A stretch of 64,000 nt of DNA from Pelagibacterales bacterium SAG-MED20 (GTDB taxonomy: Bacteria; Pseudomonadota; Alphaproteobacteria; Pelagibacterales; Pelagibacteraceae): positions 1 to 64,000 of the forward strand of contig JACWDR010000001.1 in the NCBI GenBank assembly GCA_014653975.1, in the 5' to 3' direction. Position 1 is the first letter of the stretch, and every line of letters begins with the position of its first letter. The translations under genes were made by a program, and so were the position numbers. Under the pieces are notes generated by a model. The model saw only the letters and a program-made list of their open reading frames with translations. It made no database searches and was not told the origin of the DNA. Below are positions 19,645 to 27,926 of the stretch, in pieces.

Positions 19645-20822
19645 TGAGAAACATAAAAGACGAGTGTAATCTTAAACAAAAAAAAGTGCTTCTAAGACTT
19701 GATTTAAATGTTCCATTAGATAACGGAAGAATTACTGATACCACAAGAATTGATAAAATTCTTCCTACCATAAATTTTTTATTACAAAATAATGCTAAAA
19801 TAATAATTTTATCTCACGTTGGAAGACCAAAAGGAAAAGTTGTAAAAGAATTATCTCTTAATCCTATATGTGAAGACTTAAAAAAAAAATTAAACAAAGA
19901 TATAAAACTTGTCACAAAAAACTTGAAAGAAATAGACTCCAAGGATTTATTTAATAGTCAAGACGAGAAAATTATAATGCTTGAAAATCTTAGATTTTAT
20001 GATGAAGAAGAAGAAAATAATAATAAATTTGCAAAACATTTAGCAAGTCTGGCAGATATTTATGTTAATGATGCATTCTCCTGTTCACATAGAGCACATA
20101 CATCAATTTTTGAAATAACAAAATTTCTTCCATCATATGCAGGTCTTCAATTAAACCTAGAAATTGATGCTTTAACTAAAATTACATCTGAAATTAAAAA
20201 ACCTGTAACATGTATTATCGGCGGTTCCAAAATATCGACTAAAATCAATATAATTAAAAATTTGATACCAAAATTTGATAGTATTGTAATAGTTGGTGGA
20301 ATGGCAAACAATATAATAAAATATAAAGGGCACAATATTGGAAAATCTATACATGAGGATAATTGTGATCAAATAATTGAAGAGATATTTTATCTTTCAA
20401 AGAACAAAGAATGTAAGATAATTTACCCTGAGGATGTTGCAGTTAGTAAGAACTTAAATGGTTTATCAGACATTAAAGAATTAAATAATGTTTCTAAAGA
20501 TGAGTTAATTTTAGATATTGGACCAAAATCAATAAAAAATATAAAGAATATCATTGATAAAAGTAAAACTATTTTATGGAATGGTCCTGCTGGTTACTTT
20601 GAAAACCCAAATTTTGCTAAAGGCAGCTTTGAAATCGCAAAAAAAATAATGGAAAAAAATAAAACTAATACTATTTATTCAGTCGCTGGTGGTGGCGATA
20701 CGGTTGCTTTGCTTAATAACCTCGGTGCAATTAATAGCTTTAATTTTGTTTCAACTGCTGGTGGAGCCTTTTTAGAATACCTTGAAGGGAAAGAACTTCC
20801 TGGTATAAAAGCACTAAATTAG
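19644..20822 (+). CDS. pgk: Phosphoglycerate kinase
   Basis: Transfers the acyl phosphate of 1,3-bisphosphoglycerate to ADP, or the reverse in gluconeogenesis. Substrate-binding segments are RLDLNVPLDNGRITDTTRI and LSHVGRPKG; the hinge and nucleotide sites are seen in NDAFSCSHRAH, ILWNGPAGYFE and SVAGGGDTVA near the C-terminus. The 392-residue length is standard. It starts at the last base of gap and is followed 1 nt later by the aldolase gene. Confidence 0.97.
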   Translation: MRNIKDECNLKQKKVLLRLDLNVPLDNGRITDTTRIDKILPTINFLLQNNAKIIILSHVGRPKGKVVKELSLNPICEDLKKKLNKDIKLVTKNLKEIDSKDLFNSQDEKIIMLENLRFYDEEEENNNKFAKHLASLADIYVNDAFSCSHRAHTSIFEITKFLPSYAGLQLNLEIDALTKITSEIKKPVTCIIGGSKISTKINIIKNLIPKFDSIVIVGGMANNIIKYKGHNIGKSIHEDNCDQIIEEIFYLSKNKECKIIYPEDVAVSKNLNGLSDIKELNNVSKDELILDIGPKSIKNIKNIIDKSKTILWNGPAGYFENPNFAKGSFEIAKKIMEKNKTNTIYSVAGGGDTVALLNNLGAINSFNFVSTAGGAFLEYLEGKELPGIKALN

Positions 20823-20823
20823 T

Positions 20824-21834
20824 ATGTCAGAATTAAATAAAATTGCTTTAAAAATTTTGTCAAATGGCAAGGGTATTCTTGCAGCTGATGAAAGTACTGG
20901 GACCATGACTAAAAGACTTGAAAGTGTAAATGTTCCATCATCTCCAGAAAATAGACTTTTATTTAGAAAAACACTTTTTTCATCTGAAAGCATGAAAAAT
21001 TGTATTGGTGGAGTGATATTGTATGACGAAACAATCAAACAAACTACAAATTCAAAACAAACAATTCCTGAGTTAATTTCTTTTTCTGATGGTTTGCCTG
21101 GTATAAAAGTAGATACGGGTGCAAAAGTTTTGGCAGGTTCACCTGAAGAAAAAATTACAGAAGGCTTAGATGGTTTAAGAGAACGATTAAAGGAGTATTA
21201 CAAACTTGGAGCACGATTTACAAAATGGAGAGGTGTATATAATATTTCAAATGACTATCCAAGTAAATTATCAATCTATGCAAATGCACATGCACTTGCA
21301 AGGTATTCTGCTATAGTGCAAGAATGTAAAATGGTGCCAATAGTTGAGCCAGAAGTTTTGATGGACGGAAATCATTCAGCAGAGGTTTGTCTCAATAAAA
21401 CTTCAGCAGTTTTAGAAAAATGCTTTGAAGAATTAATCCTGCACAATATTGATTTAAGTGGAATAATTTTAAAACCAAATATGATTTTAGCCGGAGCTAA
21501 TTCAGATAAAAAAATATCTGGGGAAGAAGTTGCTAAACTTACTTTAAAATGCCTTAAACAAAATGTTCCTTCAGATGTACCTGGAATCGCATTTTTATCA
21601 GGCGGTCAAACAGAAATAGAGGCCACTGAGAATTTAAACTTAATAAATAAAAATAATGATACTAATTTTATAATGACTTATTCATATGGAAGAGCGCTAC
21701 AAAAAAGTGCACTTAAGTTTTGGTCAAAAGATACTAAAGATATTAAAGGCACACAAACAATCTTCAACCACAGAGCTAATATGTGCACACTTGCAGCTCA
21801 AGGAAAATGGTCAATAGATCTTGAGTCAAAATAA
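20824..21834 (+). CDS. fba: Class I fructose-bisphosphate aldolase
   Basis: Cleaves or forms fructose-1,6-bisphosphate by Schiff-base chemistry, without metal. It is the eukaryote-like class I type: GILAADESTGTMTKRL, FTKWRGVYNI, VEPEVLMDG, the Schiff-base Lys in IILKPNMIL, and FLSGGQTEIEATENLNLIN. The 336-residue length fits. It completes the tkt-gap-pgk-aldolase cluster, consistent with a gluconeogenic and pentose-oriented central metabolism. A metal-independent aldolase might save divalent metal in an oligotroph, which is inference. Confidence 0.95.
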   Translation: MSELNKIALKILSNGKGILAADESTGTMTKRLESVNVPSSPENRLLFRKTLFSSESMKNCIGGVILYDETIKQTTNSKQTIPELISFSDGLPGIKVDTGAKVLAGSPEEKITEGLDGLRERLKEYYKLGARFTKWRGVYNISNDYPSKLSIYANAHALARYSAIVQECKMVPIVEPEVLMDGNHSAEVCLNKTSAVLEKCFEELILHNIDLSGIILKPNMILAGANSDKKISGEEVAKLTLKCLKQNVPSDVPGIAFLSGGQTEIEATENLNLINKNNDTNFIMTYSYGRALQKSALKFWSKDTKDIKGTQTIFNHRANMCTLAAQGKWSIDLESK

Positions 21835-22444
21835 GACAAAAAAGAAATTTGTTTATTTAATTTCTCCAAATAAAATTAAAAGTGATAATTTTTATACTGA
21901 TCTATCGTTGATATTTAACACTAAAAAAGTAAGTTTTTTTCAATTAAGACTAAAAGAAGAAACAAATAAAACTAAATTAAAAATAGGAAAAAAAATCAAA
22001 AAAATTTGTAAAAAACATAATGTTAAGTTTTTGATTAATGATAATCCAACACTTGCTAAAAAACTAAATGCTGATGGTTGTCATTTAGGACAAAAAGATA
22101 TGAGCATTCTTAAAGCCAGAAAAATTTTGAAGAATAAAATTATTGGCATTACCTGCCACAATTCTATAGAACTAGCTCGGAGAGGAATTGAAGATGGTGC
22201 AGATTACTTAGCTTTCGGAGCTTTTTATTATTCTCAAACGAAAAAAACTAAATATAAAGCGAGTTTAAAAATATTAAAATTGGCTAAAAAGATAACTAAC
22301 GTTCCTTTAGTGGCTATTGGAGGGATAAAATTAAATAATTATAAAAAACTTTTATTGAATAAGGCGAACTTTTTAGCTATTTCAAGCTACATTTGGAATA
22401 ATAAAAAATATAAACCGTTAACGGCTATTAAAAAATTAAAATGA
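21821..22444 (+). CDS. thiE: Thiamine-phosphate synthase
   Basis: Joins HMP-PP with thiazole phosphate to make thiamin phosphate. TIM-barrel motifs: FFQLRLKE, FLINDNPTLAKKLNADGCHLGQKDM, IGITCHNSIELARRGIEDGADYLAFGAFY and VPLVAIGGI. The substrate loop reads GAFYYSQTKK, somewhat unlike the usual GPVFPTxTK, so this may be a divergent ThiE/TenI-group member. The TTG start at 21821 overlaps fba by 14 nt; no better start is seen. With thiD in the window it supports a precursor-salvage route. Confidence 0.87.
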   Translation: MSQNKTKKKFVYLISPNKIKSDNFYTDLSLIFNTKKVSFFQLRLKEETNKTKLKIGKKIKKICKKHNVKFLINDNPTLAKKLNADGCHLGQKDMSILKARKILKNKIIGITCHNSIELARRGIEDGADYLAFGAFYYSQTKKTKYKASLKILKLAKKITNVPLVAIGGIKLNNYKKLLLNKANFLAISSYIWNNKKYKPLTAIKKLK

Positions 22445-23001
22445 AAATATACGCAAGTGAAATTAGAGTTGGTATGTTGATAGAATACAAAGATGATTTG
22501 TGGCAAGTTTTAAAAACTCAGCATGTAAAACCTGGTAAAGGTGGAGCATTTGCTCAAGTAGAAATGAAAAGTGTTAATAAGAATACAAAGCTAAATGAAA
22601 GATTTAGATCAAGTGAATCTGTTGAAAAAGCTTCATTAGATGAAACTAAATTTAACTACTTATATGAAGATGAATCAGATTACTATTTTATGAACCCTAA
22701 ATCATTTGATCAAATTAATATTAAAAAAGAAGTTGTTGGAGAAAAAGGAAAAATGTTAACTGGAAATTTAGAAGTAAATATTAGTTTTTATAACGATAAC
22801 CCAATATCAGTTGAATTACCCAATCAGGTAACTTGTACAGTTAAAGCAACTGATGTAGCGCTCAAAGGTCAAACTGTTTCTTCCTCTTACAAGCCCGCAA
22901 CCTTAAATAATGGTATAAATATTCAAGTACCACCATTTATCGAGAGTGAAGACAAAATTATAGTTGATACAAGAACTATGGAATATATCAAAAAAATTTA
23001 A
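22441..23001 (+). CDS. efp: Translation elongation factor P
   Basis: Rescues ribosomes stalled on polyproline stretches by acting at the peptidyl-transfer site. The conserved loop KPGKGGAFAQVEMKS contains the tip Lys, at residue 33, that is modified by EpmA in many bacteria. The OB-fold C-terminal part has PNQVTCTVKATDVALKGQT and the signature GINIQVPPFIESEDKI. The 186-residue length is standard. It overlaps thiE by 4 nt and is followed by suhB after 5 nt. Confidence 0.97.
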   Translation: MKIYASEIRVGMLIEYKDDLWQVLKTQHVKPGKGGAFAQVEMKSVNKNTKLNERFRSSESVEKASLDETKFNYLYEDESDYYFMNPKSFDQINIKKEVVGEKGKMLTGNLEVNISFYNDNPISVELPNQVTCTVKATDVALKGQTVSSSYKPATLNNGINIQVPPFIESEDKIIVDTRTMEYIKKI

Positions 23002-23006
23002 AACTT

Positions 23007-23747
23007 ATGAAATCAATATCAGCAAACCTAAATGTTATGATAAAGGCAGCTGAAAAAGCATCAAAGACTTTAATTAGAGATTTTGGAGAAATAGAAAAAT
23101 TACAAGTCTCAATGAAAGGACCCTCAGATTTCGTTTCAAATGCAGATTTAAAAGCAGAAAAAATTATAATTGAAGAATTAAAGAAAGCGAGACCAGGTTA
23201 CTCTATTATAAGTGAAGAGGATGGATCTGAGTTTAATAAGGATAAAAAAAATACATGGATAATTGATCCAATAGATGGTACAACAAATTTTTTACATGGA
23301 ATTCCTCATTTCGCTATATCAATTGCTTTAAAATTTGAAAATCAAATTATTTCAGGATTAATTTACGACCCTATAAAAGATGAAATGTTTTATGGTGAAA
23401 AAGATAATGGTGCTTTTTTTAACAACCAAAGAATTAGAGTTTCAAAAAAAAAAGAGTTAAATGCTTGTCTGTTTGCCACGGGTGGAAAATCTAAAAAAGA
23501 AATTGATTTACCTATAAGAAAATCTGGAAGTGCCGCCCTTGATATAGCTTACGTGGCTGCAGGTAGATATGATGGCTACTTTCAAAGTGATCTTAATTTA
23601 TGGGATGTAGCAGCTGGAATAATAATTTTAAAAGAGGCTGGTGGAATAATTAATGATATAGACCTTTCTCAAAATAAAAATATCCAAATAAGGGCCTCCA
23701 GTATGGCAATTAATGAAAAAATGAACGAAAAATTGAGGAACTTTTAA
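23007..23747 (+). CDS. suhB: Inositol monophosphatase family protein (SuhB type)
   Basis: Mg-dependent phosphatase of the IMPase superfamily; SuhB proteins hydrolyse inositol-1-phosphate and in E. coli also act in rRNA antitermination. The metal-binding motifs are present in order: SEEDG near residue 70, WIIDPIDGTTNFLHGIPHFAISIAL near 85-107, and LWDVAAGIIILKEAGG near 197-212. The 246-residue length is normal. It sits in a translation-linked run (efp, rpmE, rpsU). The true substrate cannot be read from the sequence. Confidence 0.92.
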   Translation: MKSISANLNVMIKAAEKASKTLIRDFGEIEKLQVSMKGPSDFVSNADLKAEKIIIEELKKARPGYSIISEEDGSEFNKDKKNTWIIDPIDGTTNFLHGIPHFAISIALKFENQIISGLIYDPIKDEMFYGEKDNGAFFNNQRIRVSKKKELNACLFATGGKSKKEIDLPIRKSGSAALDIAYVAAGRYDGYFQSDLNLWDVAAGIIILKEAGGIINDIDLSQNKNIQIRASSMAINEKMNEKLRNF

Positions 23748-23759
23748 TTGTTTTATAAT
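23733..23759 (+). promoter_or_regulatory. Possible sigma-70 promoter for rpmE
   Basis: TTGAGG at 23733-23738 and a perfect TATAAT at 23754-23759 are separated by 15 nt, slightly shorter than ideal. It lies at the very end of suhB and in the short suhB-rpmE gap, where an internal promoter for the ribosomal-protein genes would make sense. AT-rich DNA yields such matches by chance, so support is modest. Confidence 0.35.
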
Positions 23760-23782
23760 ATTCTTTTGCTATAAGTCTCGAT

Positions 23783-24013
23783 ATGAAAAAAGACATACAT
23801 CCAAACTACCACACTATTAAAGTCGAAATGACCGACGGAACTCAATTTGAAACTAGATCAACTTGGGGATCAGAAGGAGAGGTTTTAAAGTTAGAGATAG
23901 ATCCTAAATCTCATGCTGCTTGGACAGGTGGCAAACAAAAATTAATGGATAAAGGTCGAGTAAGCAAATTTAATAAAAAATTCCAAAACTTTAGATCAGA
24001 AAAAAAGGATTAA
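23783..24013 (+). CDS. rpmE: 50S ribosomal protein L31
   Basis: Large-subunit ribosomal protein that bridges the 50S and 30S subunits. [19 protein letters not shown] and the C-terminal [25 protein letters not shown] are diagnostic. It is the zinc-free (C-minus) form: the CxxC pairs of zinc-binding L31 are absent, as is common in alphaproteobacteria. The 76-residue length is normal. The DUF1013 gene begins at the next base after its stop. Confidence 0.96.
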   Translation: MKKDIHPNYHTIKVEMTDGTQFETRSTWGSEGEVLKLEIDPKSHAAWTGGKQKLMDKGRVSKFNKKFQNFRSEKKD

Positions 24014-24583
24014 ATGTCTAATACACCATTAATGCCAATGGCAACTGCTGTTTGGTTAGTAGAAAATACAACACTTACTTTTAAACAAATTGCAAAATTT
24101 TGTAATTTACATGAGGTAGAGGTGCAAGGTATAGCTGATGGAGAGGTGGCTAAAGGAATTATGGCTTATAATCCTATTATATCAGGTCAATTAACTAGAG
24201 AAGAAATAGAGCTATCTTCAGAAGATGAAAATAGAGATTTGAAAATTAAAAATACAGATATTGAAATATCTAGTGAGGATAAAAAAATTAAAAAATATAT
24301 ACCTTTATCTAAAAGACAAGATAAACCAGATTCAGCTTTATGGCTTATTAAACACCATTCACTACTTAAAGATTCTCAAATAGCAAAATTAGTTGGCATT
24401 ACTAAAAATTCTGTAACTTCTATAAAAAATAAAAGTTATTGGAATTTTAATAATTTAAGTCCTAAAGATCCAGTTGCAATTGGTCTTTTTTCTCAAAAAG
24501 ATTTAGTTGATGCAATTGAAAAAGCTGAAAGAAGAATAAAAAGAGAAAAAAAAGAAAAAGAGAAAGCAAAAAAGGCAAGTTAA
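24014..24583 (+). CDS. DUF1013 family protein, alphaproteobacterial cell-cycle regulator type
   Basis: Conserved alphaproteobacterial protein of the DUF1013 family; relatives in Caulobacter have been described as cell-cycle-linked, DNA-associated regulators, which I cite from memory. Diagnostic segments are MPMATAVWLVENTTLTFKQIA, FCNLHEVEVQGIADGEVAKG, then KPDSALWLIKHH and LVGITKNSVTSIKNKSYW. Two helix-turn-helix-like repeats (about residues 20-50 and 105-140) can be seen, each following a WL(V/I) motif. A basic Lys/Glu tail ends the protein. It directly follows rpmE. Confidence 0.85.
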   Translation: MSNTPLMPMATAVWLVENTTLTFKQIAKFCNLHEVEVQGIADGEVAKGIMAYNPIISGQLTREEIELSSEDENRDLKIKNTDIEISSEDKKIKKYIPLSKRQDKPDSALWLIKHHSLLKDSQIAKLVGITKNSVTSIKNKSYWNFNNLSPKDPVAIGLFSQKDLVDAIEKAERRIKREKKEKEKAKKAS

Positions 24584-24592
24584 TTTATAAAT

Positions 24593-24673
24593 ATGAATAA
24601 ATTTGATAGACATCAAAATTTTAAAGTGTTAGTTAATCACTTTTTTGGAGGTACTTACGAAAATAGAAGTTAA
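24593..24673 (+). CDS. Possible 26-codon leader ORF overlapping the rpsU start
   Basis: An ATG-initiated ORF of 26 codons (MNKFDRHQNF...ENRS) lies between the DUF1013 gene and rpsU and runs through the rpsU Shine-Dalgarno in a different frame, ending 12 nt past the putative ACG codon of rpsU. It could couple or attenuate rpsU translation, or be chance. No homologue is recognised and no strong ribosome binding site precedes it. Confidence 0.25.
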   Translation: MNKFDRHQNFKVLVNHFFGGTYENRS

Positions 24674-24851
24674 AGATAATAATATTGAGCAGGCTCTTAG
24701 AGTTCTTAAAAGAAAACTACAGCGAGATGGATTCTTTAAAGTTGTAAAGTTAAAGAGTGTTTATGAAAAGCCTTCTGAAAAGAAAAAAAGAATTCTCCAG
24801 GAAAATATTAAAAGAGTTAAAAAGCTAAATAAGCTTAAAAACAGAATTTAA
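24645..24851 (+). CDS. rpsU: 30S ribosomal protein S21
   Basis: Small-subunit protein needed for initiation on natural mRNAs. KDNNIEQALRVLKRKLQRDGFF and YEKPSEKKKR are diagnostic. The start is problematic. No in-frame ATG exists. The track uses TTG at 24645, which has no ribosome binding site, whereas a perfect GGAGG at 24647-24651 lies 5 nt before an in-frame ACG at 24657, giving a protein beginning (M)KIEVKDNN as expected for the family. The tRNA-fMet gene follows after 5 nt. Confidence 0.9.
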   Translation: MEVLTKIEVKDNNIEQALRVLKRKLQRDGFFKVVKLKSVYEKPSEKKKRILQENIKRVKKLNKLKNRI

Positions 24852-24856
24852 TTTAT

Positions 24857-24933
<77 letters not shown>

Positions 24934-24937
24934 AAAA

Positions 24938-25201
24938 ATGATAGCTAAAATTAATAAAATTACTTCTAATGCTAGCGTAATAGATAAAGCTGTATTTTTA
25001 TTATTTGCTCTATTTCCATTAAGTGCAATACTAGGAAACTTATTATTAAATTTAACTTTTATAATAATATTTTTAATATTTATTGTAGATACAATTGTTA
25101 ATAAAGATTATCATTTTTTAAAAGATATTACTTTTTGGATTCTTACATTTTTTTTTTACTACTTTATTGGTAAATCTTTACTTCAGTATGGATCAATCTA
25201 A
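24938..25201 (+). CDS. O-antigen ligase/polymerase-like protein, N-terminal part (frame-broken)
   Basis: An 87-residue hydrophobic ORF with two or three membrane segments (about residues 18-30, 33-50, 63-78). It stops at 25201 inside a region where a second ORF in another frame continues as a Wzy/WaaL-type protein. A run of ten T at 25148-25157 is the likely break: nine T would fuse both ORFs into one 415-residue protein. The ATG begins 4 nt after the tRNA-fMet CCA, so there is no room for a conventional ribosome binding site outside the tRNA. Confidence 0.6.
   Translation: MIAKINKITSNASVIDKAVFLLFALFPLSAILGNLLLNLTFIIIFLIFIVDTIVNKDYHFLKDITFWILTFFFYYFIGKSLLQYGSI
25148..25157 (+). repeat. Homopolymer tract T(10) at a frame break
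   Basis: Ten consecutive T residues within the O-antigen-ligase-like gene. With ten T the reading frame ends at 25201; with nine it would continue to 26186. The tract could be a sequencing or assembly indel, a slipped-strand phase-variation site, or a transcriptional slippage site. Confidence 0.8.
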
Positions 25202-26186
25202 CTCATTATTAAGAATACTAAAATTTTTTTTAATGATTTTTTTTACAATTCAAATAAAAAAGATTATTCAAAAATATCCTGTTGATTTTGAAAAAATAAT
25301 TTTTGGATTTTGGTTAATAATATTTTCTATAGTGCTTGTTGATGTTGTATTTGAAATTACTTTTGGTTTTAATACACTTGGTTTTGAATCTGGTTATTAC
25401 CCAGTAAGAATAGCAAGTTTTTTTGGTGATGAGTTGGTTGTGGGGGCTTATTTTTTAGGATTTGGTCTTTTTTATATTGGTAAAATGTCTCATTTGTTAA
25501 AACAACATAATAAATTGTTAATAAGTATTATATTAATAGTTATATTTGTTTCCTTATTAATTGGAGAAAGGTCAAATTTTATAAAATTTTTTATTGGTTC
25601 ATCAATTCTCCTTTTTTTTGTTACTAATATAAATTTTAAAAAAGCAGTATTGATATTAGGGCTATTTCTTCTTACTTTTTTTGCATTATTAAACTTTAAT
25701 GAACAAATAAAATATAAATATAAGTCTCAATTTTTAGCAGCTGATGTTGGAGGAATTAATGATCTTCTAAAGAGTTCTCTTTACATTGCTCATTATGATG
25801 CTGCCTACAAAATTTTTCAAGAATATCCAGTATTTGGTATTGGTATAAAAAATTTTAGATCTGAAAGTAGAAAAGATAAATATCGAAACGATAAATTACT
25901 AAAAACAAATTCTAGAGGGTCAACACACCCACACCAAATTCATTTCGAAATTCTTTCTGAAACAGGACTATTTGGTTATATTAGTTTTGTAATTTTAATA
26001 GTAGTATCCTTGTCTATAAGCATAAAAAATTATTTTAAACAAAGAAATATTTATCAATTATCTTCAATAGTTTTTATTATCACCTTTATAATACCTTTTC
26101 TTCCATCGGGTAGTTTTTTTTCAACATTTACCGCAGCTTTATTTTGGATAAATTATGCAATAATGATGGGATACAATAAAAATTAA
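25167..26186 (+). CDS. O-antigen ligase/polymerase-like membrane protein, C-terminal part
   Basis: A 339-residue polytopic membrane protein of the Wzy/WaaL (O-antigen ligase) superfamily. The family-typical segments are the LYFSMDQSNSLLRILKFF start, PVRIASFFGDELVVGAYF, and the large periplasmic loop PVFGIGIKNFRS...THPHQIHFEILSETGLFGYISF, where the conserved HP/H residues sit. The TTG at 25167 is an artefact of the frame break; the natural N-terminus is the preceding ORF. It would link or polymerise surface polysaccharide. It converges on pntB with a 30-nt gap. Confidence 0.8.
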   Translation: MVNLYFSMDQSNSLLRILKFFLMIFFTIQIKKIIQKYPVDFEKIIFGFWLIIFSIVLVDVVFEITFGFNTLGFESGYYPVRIASFFGDELVVGAYFLGFGLFYIGKMSHLLKQHNKLLISIILIVIFVSLLIGERSNFIKFFIGSSILLFFVTNINFKKAVLILGLFLLTFFALLNFNEQIKYKYKSQFLAADVGGINDLLKSSLYIAHYDAAYKIFQEYPVFGIGIKNFRSESRKDKYRNDKLLKTNSRGSTHPHQIHFEILSETGLFGYISFVILIVVSLSISIKNYFKQRNIYQLSSIVFIITFIIPFLPSGSFFSTFTAALFWINYAIMMGYNKN

Positions 26187-26216
26187 TTTTTTATAATTTT
26201 TATTAGCTATTTATTC

Positions 26217-27611
26217 TTAGAGATTCTTTGTTATATCTTCTGTCATTTTTTTTGCGTCTGCAAATAACATTAAAGTATTTTCTTTATAAAATAAATCATT
26301 GTCGATTCCAGCATAACCAGGAGATAAACTTCTTTTTACAAATAAAACAGATTTACATTTCTCAACGTCTAAAACTGGCATTCCATAAATTGGGCTTTGT
26401 GGATCTGTTTTTGCTACTGGATTTGTTACATCGTTTGCTCCAATTACAAATGCTACATCTGCATTTGCAAAGTCGTTATTAATTTCTTCCAATTCAAAAA
26501 CTTCATCATAAGGAACATTTGCCTCAGCTAACAGTACATTCATATGTCCAGGCATTCTTCCTGCAACTGGATGAATGGCGTAGGAAACCTTTATCTCATT
26601 CTTTTTTAGTGTATCTACCATTTCTCTTAAAGCATGTTGTGCTTGAGCTACTGCCATTCCATAACCAGGAACAATTATAACTGATGATGCGTTTTTCATT
26701 AAAAAGGCAGCATCTTCTGCATTTCCATTTTTAACAGGCTTTTGCTCTTTATTTACGGAAGATGTTGATTGCTCTGTTGCACCAAATCCTCCTAAAATTA
26801 CATTAAAGAAAGAACGATTCATTCCTTTACACATTATGTATGATAAGATTGCTCCAGAAGAACCAACTAGTGCTCCCGTTATAATTAAAGCACTATTTTC
26901 TAAAGTAAAACCGATTCCAGCAGCTGCCCATCCTGAGTAAGAGTTAAGCATGGAAATCACTACTGGCATGTCAGCTCCACCTATTGGAACTATTAATAAA
27001 AATCCTATTATGAAAGATACAGCTAATAGTATCCAAAAGAAATTCGAAGACTGTGTTGAACAAAGTAAATAAGTTAAAATTATTATTGAAATTAATATTA
27101 TAGCATTAAGTGGGTGCTGACCTTTAAAAGTTATTGGTGCACCTGACATTATTCCCTGCAGTTTTAAAAAAGCAATTATTGATCCAGAAAATGTTATTGC
27201 TCCTACTGCAGCCCCAATTGACATTTCAATCAAGCTTCCTAACTTGATGTTTCCAGAAGTTCCAAGATTGAAAGCCTCAGGATTTAAAAATGCAGAAATT
27301 GCAACAAAAACAGCTGCAAGTCCAACTAGGCTATGAAATCCAGCAACTAACTCTGGCATTGCAGTCATTGGTATTTTATATGCTATGAAGGCTCCTATTA
27401 AACCACCAATTAATAAAAAGATTAGAACATATATAAATCCATTTGAAAAATTTCCAATAGATAGGAATGTTACAGTAATGGCTATTATCATACCTAAAAT
27501 TCCAAAGAAATTTCCCTGTCTAGATGTTTCGGGGGACGACAGTCCTCTTAAAGCTAAAATAAATAAAACACCTGAAACTAAATAAAATATTGCTGATAAA
27601 TTTGCTGACAT
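26217..27611 (-). CDS. pntB: NAD(P) transhydrogenase subunit beta
   Basis: Proton-translocating transhydrogenase subunit containing membrane domain II and the NADP(H)-binding domain III. It has about nine membrane segments up to residue ~270, then the Rossmann domain with VIIVPGYGMAVAQAQHALREM, HPVAGRMPGHMNVLLAEANVPYDEVFE and FVIGANDVTNPVA. The 464-residue length is standard. It ends the minus-strand unit pntAA-pntAB-pntB and supplies NADPH from the proton gradient. Confidence 0.97.
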   Translation of the reverse strand: MSANLSAIFYLVSGVLFILALRGLSSPETSRQGNFFGILGMIIAITVTFLSIGNFSNGFIYVLIFLLIGGLIGAFIAYKIPMTAMPELVAGFHSLVGLAAVFVAISAFLNPEAFNLGTSGNIKLGSLIEMSIGAAVGAITFSGSIIAFLKLQGIMSGAPITFKGQHPLNAIILISIIILTYLLCSTQSSNFFWILLAVSFIIGFLLIVPIGGADMPVVISMLNSYSGWAAAGIGFTLENSALIITGALVGSSGAILSYIMCKGMNRSFFNVILGGFGATEQSTSSVNKEQKPVKNGNAEDAAFLMKNASSVIIVPGYGMAVAQAQHALREMVDTLKKNEIKVSYAIHPVAGRMPGHMNVLLAEANVPYDEVFELEEINNDFANADVAFVIGANDVTNPVAKTDPQSPIYGMPVLDVEKCKSVLFVKRSLSPGYAGIDNDLFYKENTLMLFADAKKMTEDITKNL

Positions 27612-27613
27612 AT

Positions 27614-27922
27614 TTATTTATCTTTCTTTTTTTTTTTATACATTTGAAGCATTCTTTGGGTAACCAAAAATCCTCCAAAAATGTTTATTGCTGCTAAAGA
27701 TATAGCTAAAAAACCAAATATACTTGAGGTATTAAAAATACTTTGAGAATTTCCAGCAAGTCCAGCAATTATTGCACCAACAATTATTACAGATGAAATT
27801 GCATTTGTTACTGACATTAATGGTGTGTGTAAAGAAGGTGTAACACTCCAAACTACATAATATCCTATAAAAATTGAAAGGATAAATATACTTAATCTGA
27901 ATATAAAAGGATCTATTTCCAT
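27614..27922 (-). CDS. pntAB: NAD(P) transhydrogenase subunit alpha, membrane part
   Basis: Small integral membrane subunit corresponding to the C-terminal part of E. coli PntA. Three to four membrane segments are visible in 102 residues, including FILSIFIGYYVVWSVTPSLHTPLMSVTNAISSV, the conserved TPLMSVTNAIS stretch. The split of PntA into two polypeptides is the alphaproteobacterial arrangement. It is 2 nt from pntB and 4 nt from pntAA. Confidence 0.95.
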   Translation of the reverse strand: MEIDPFIFRLSIFILSIFIGYYVVWSVTPSLHTPLMSVTNAISSVIIVGAIIAGLAGNSQSIFNTSSIFGFLAISLAAINIFGGFLVTQRMLQMYKKKKKDK

Positions 27923-27926
27923 AATT

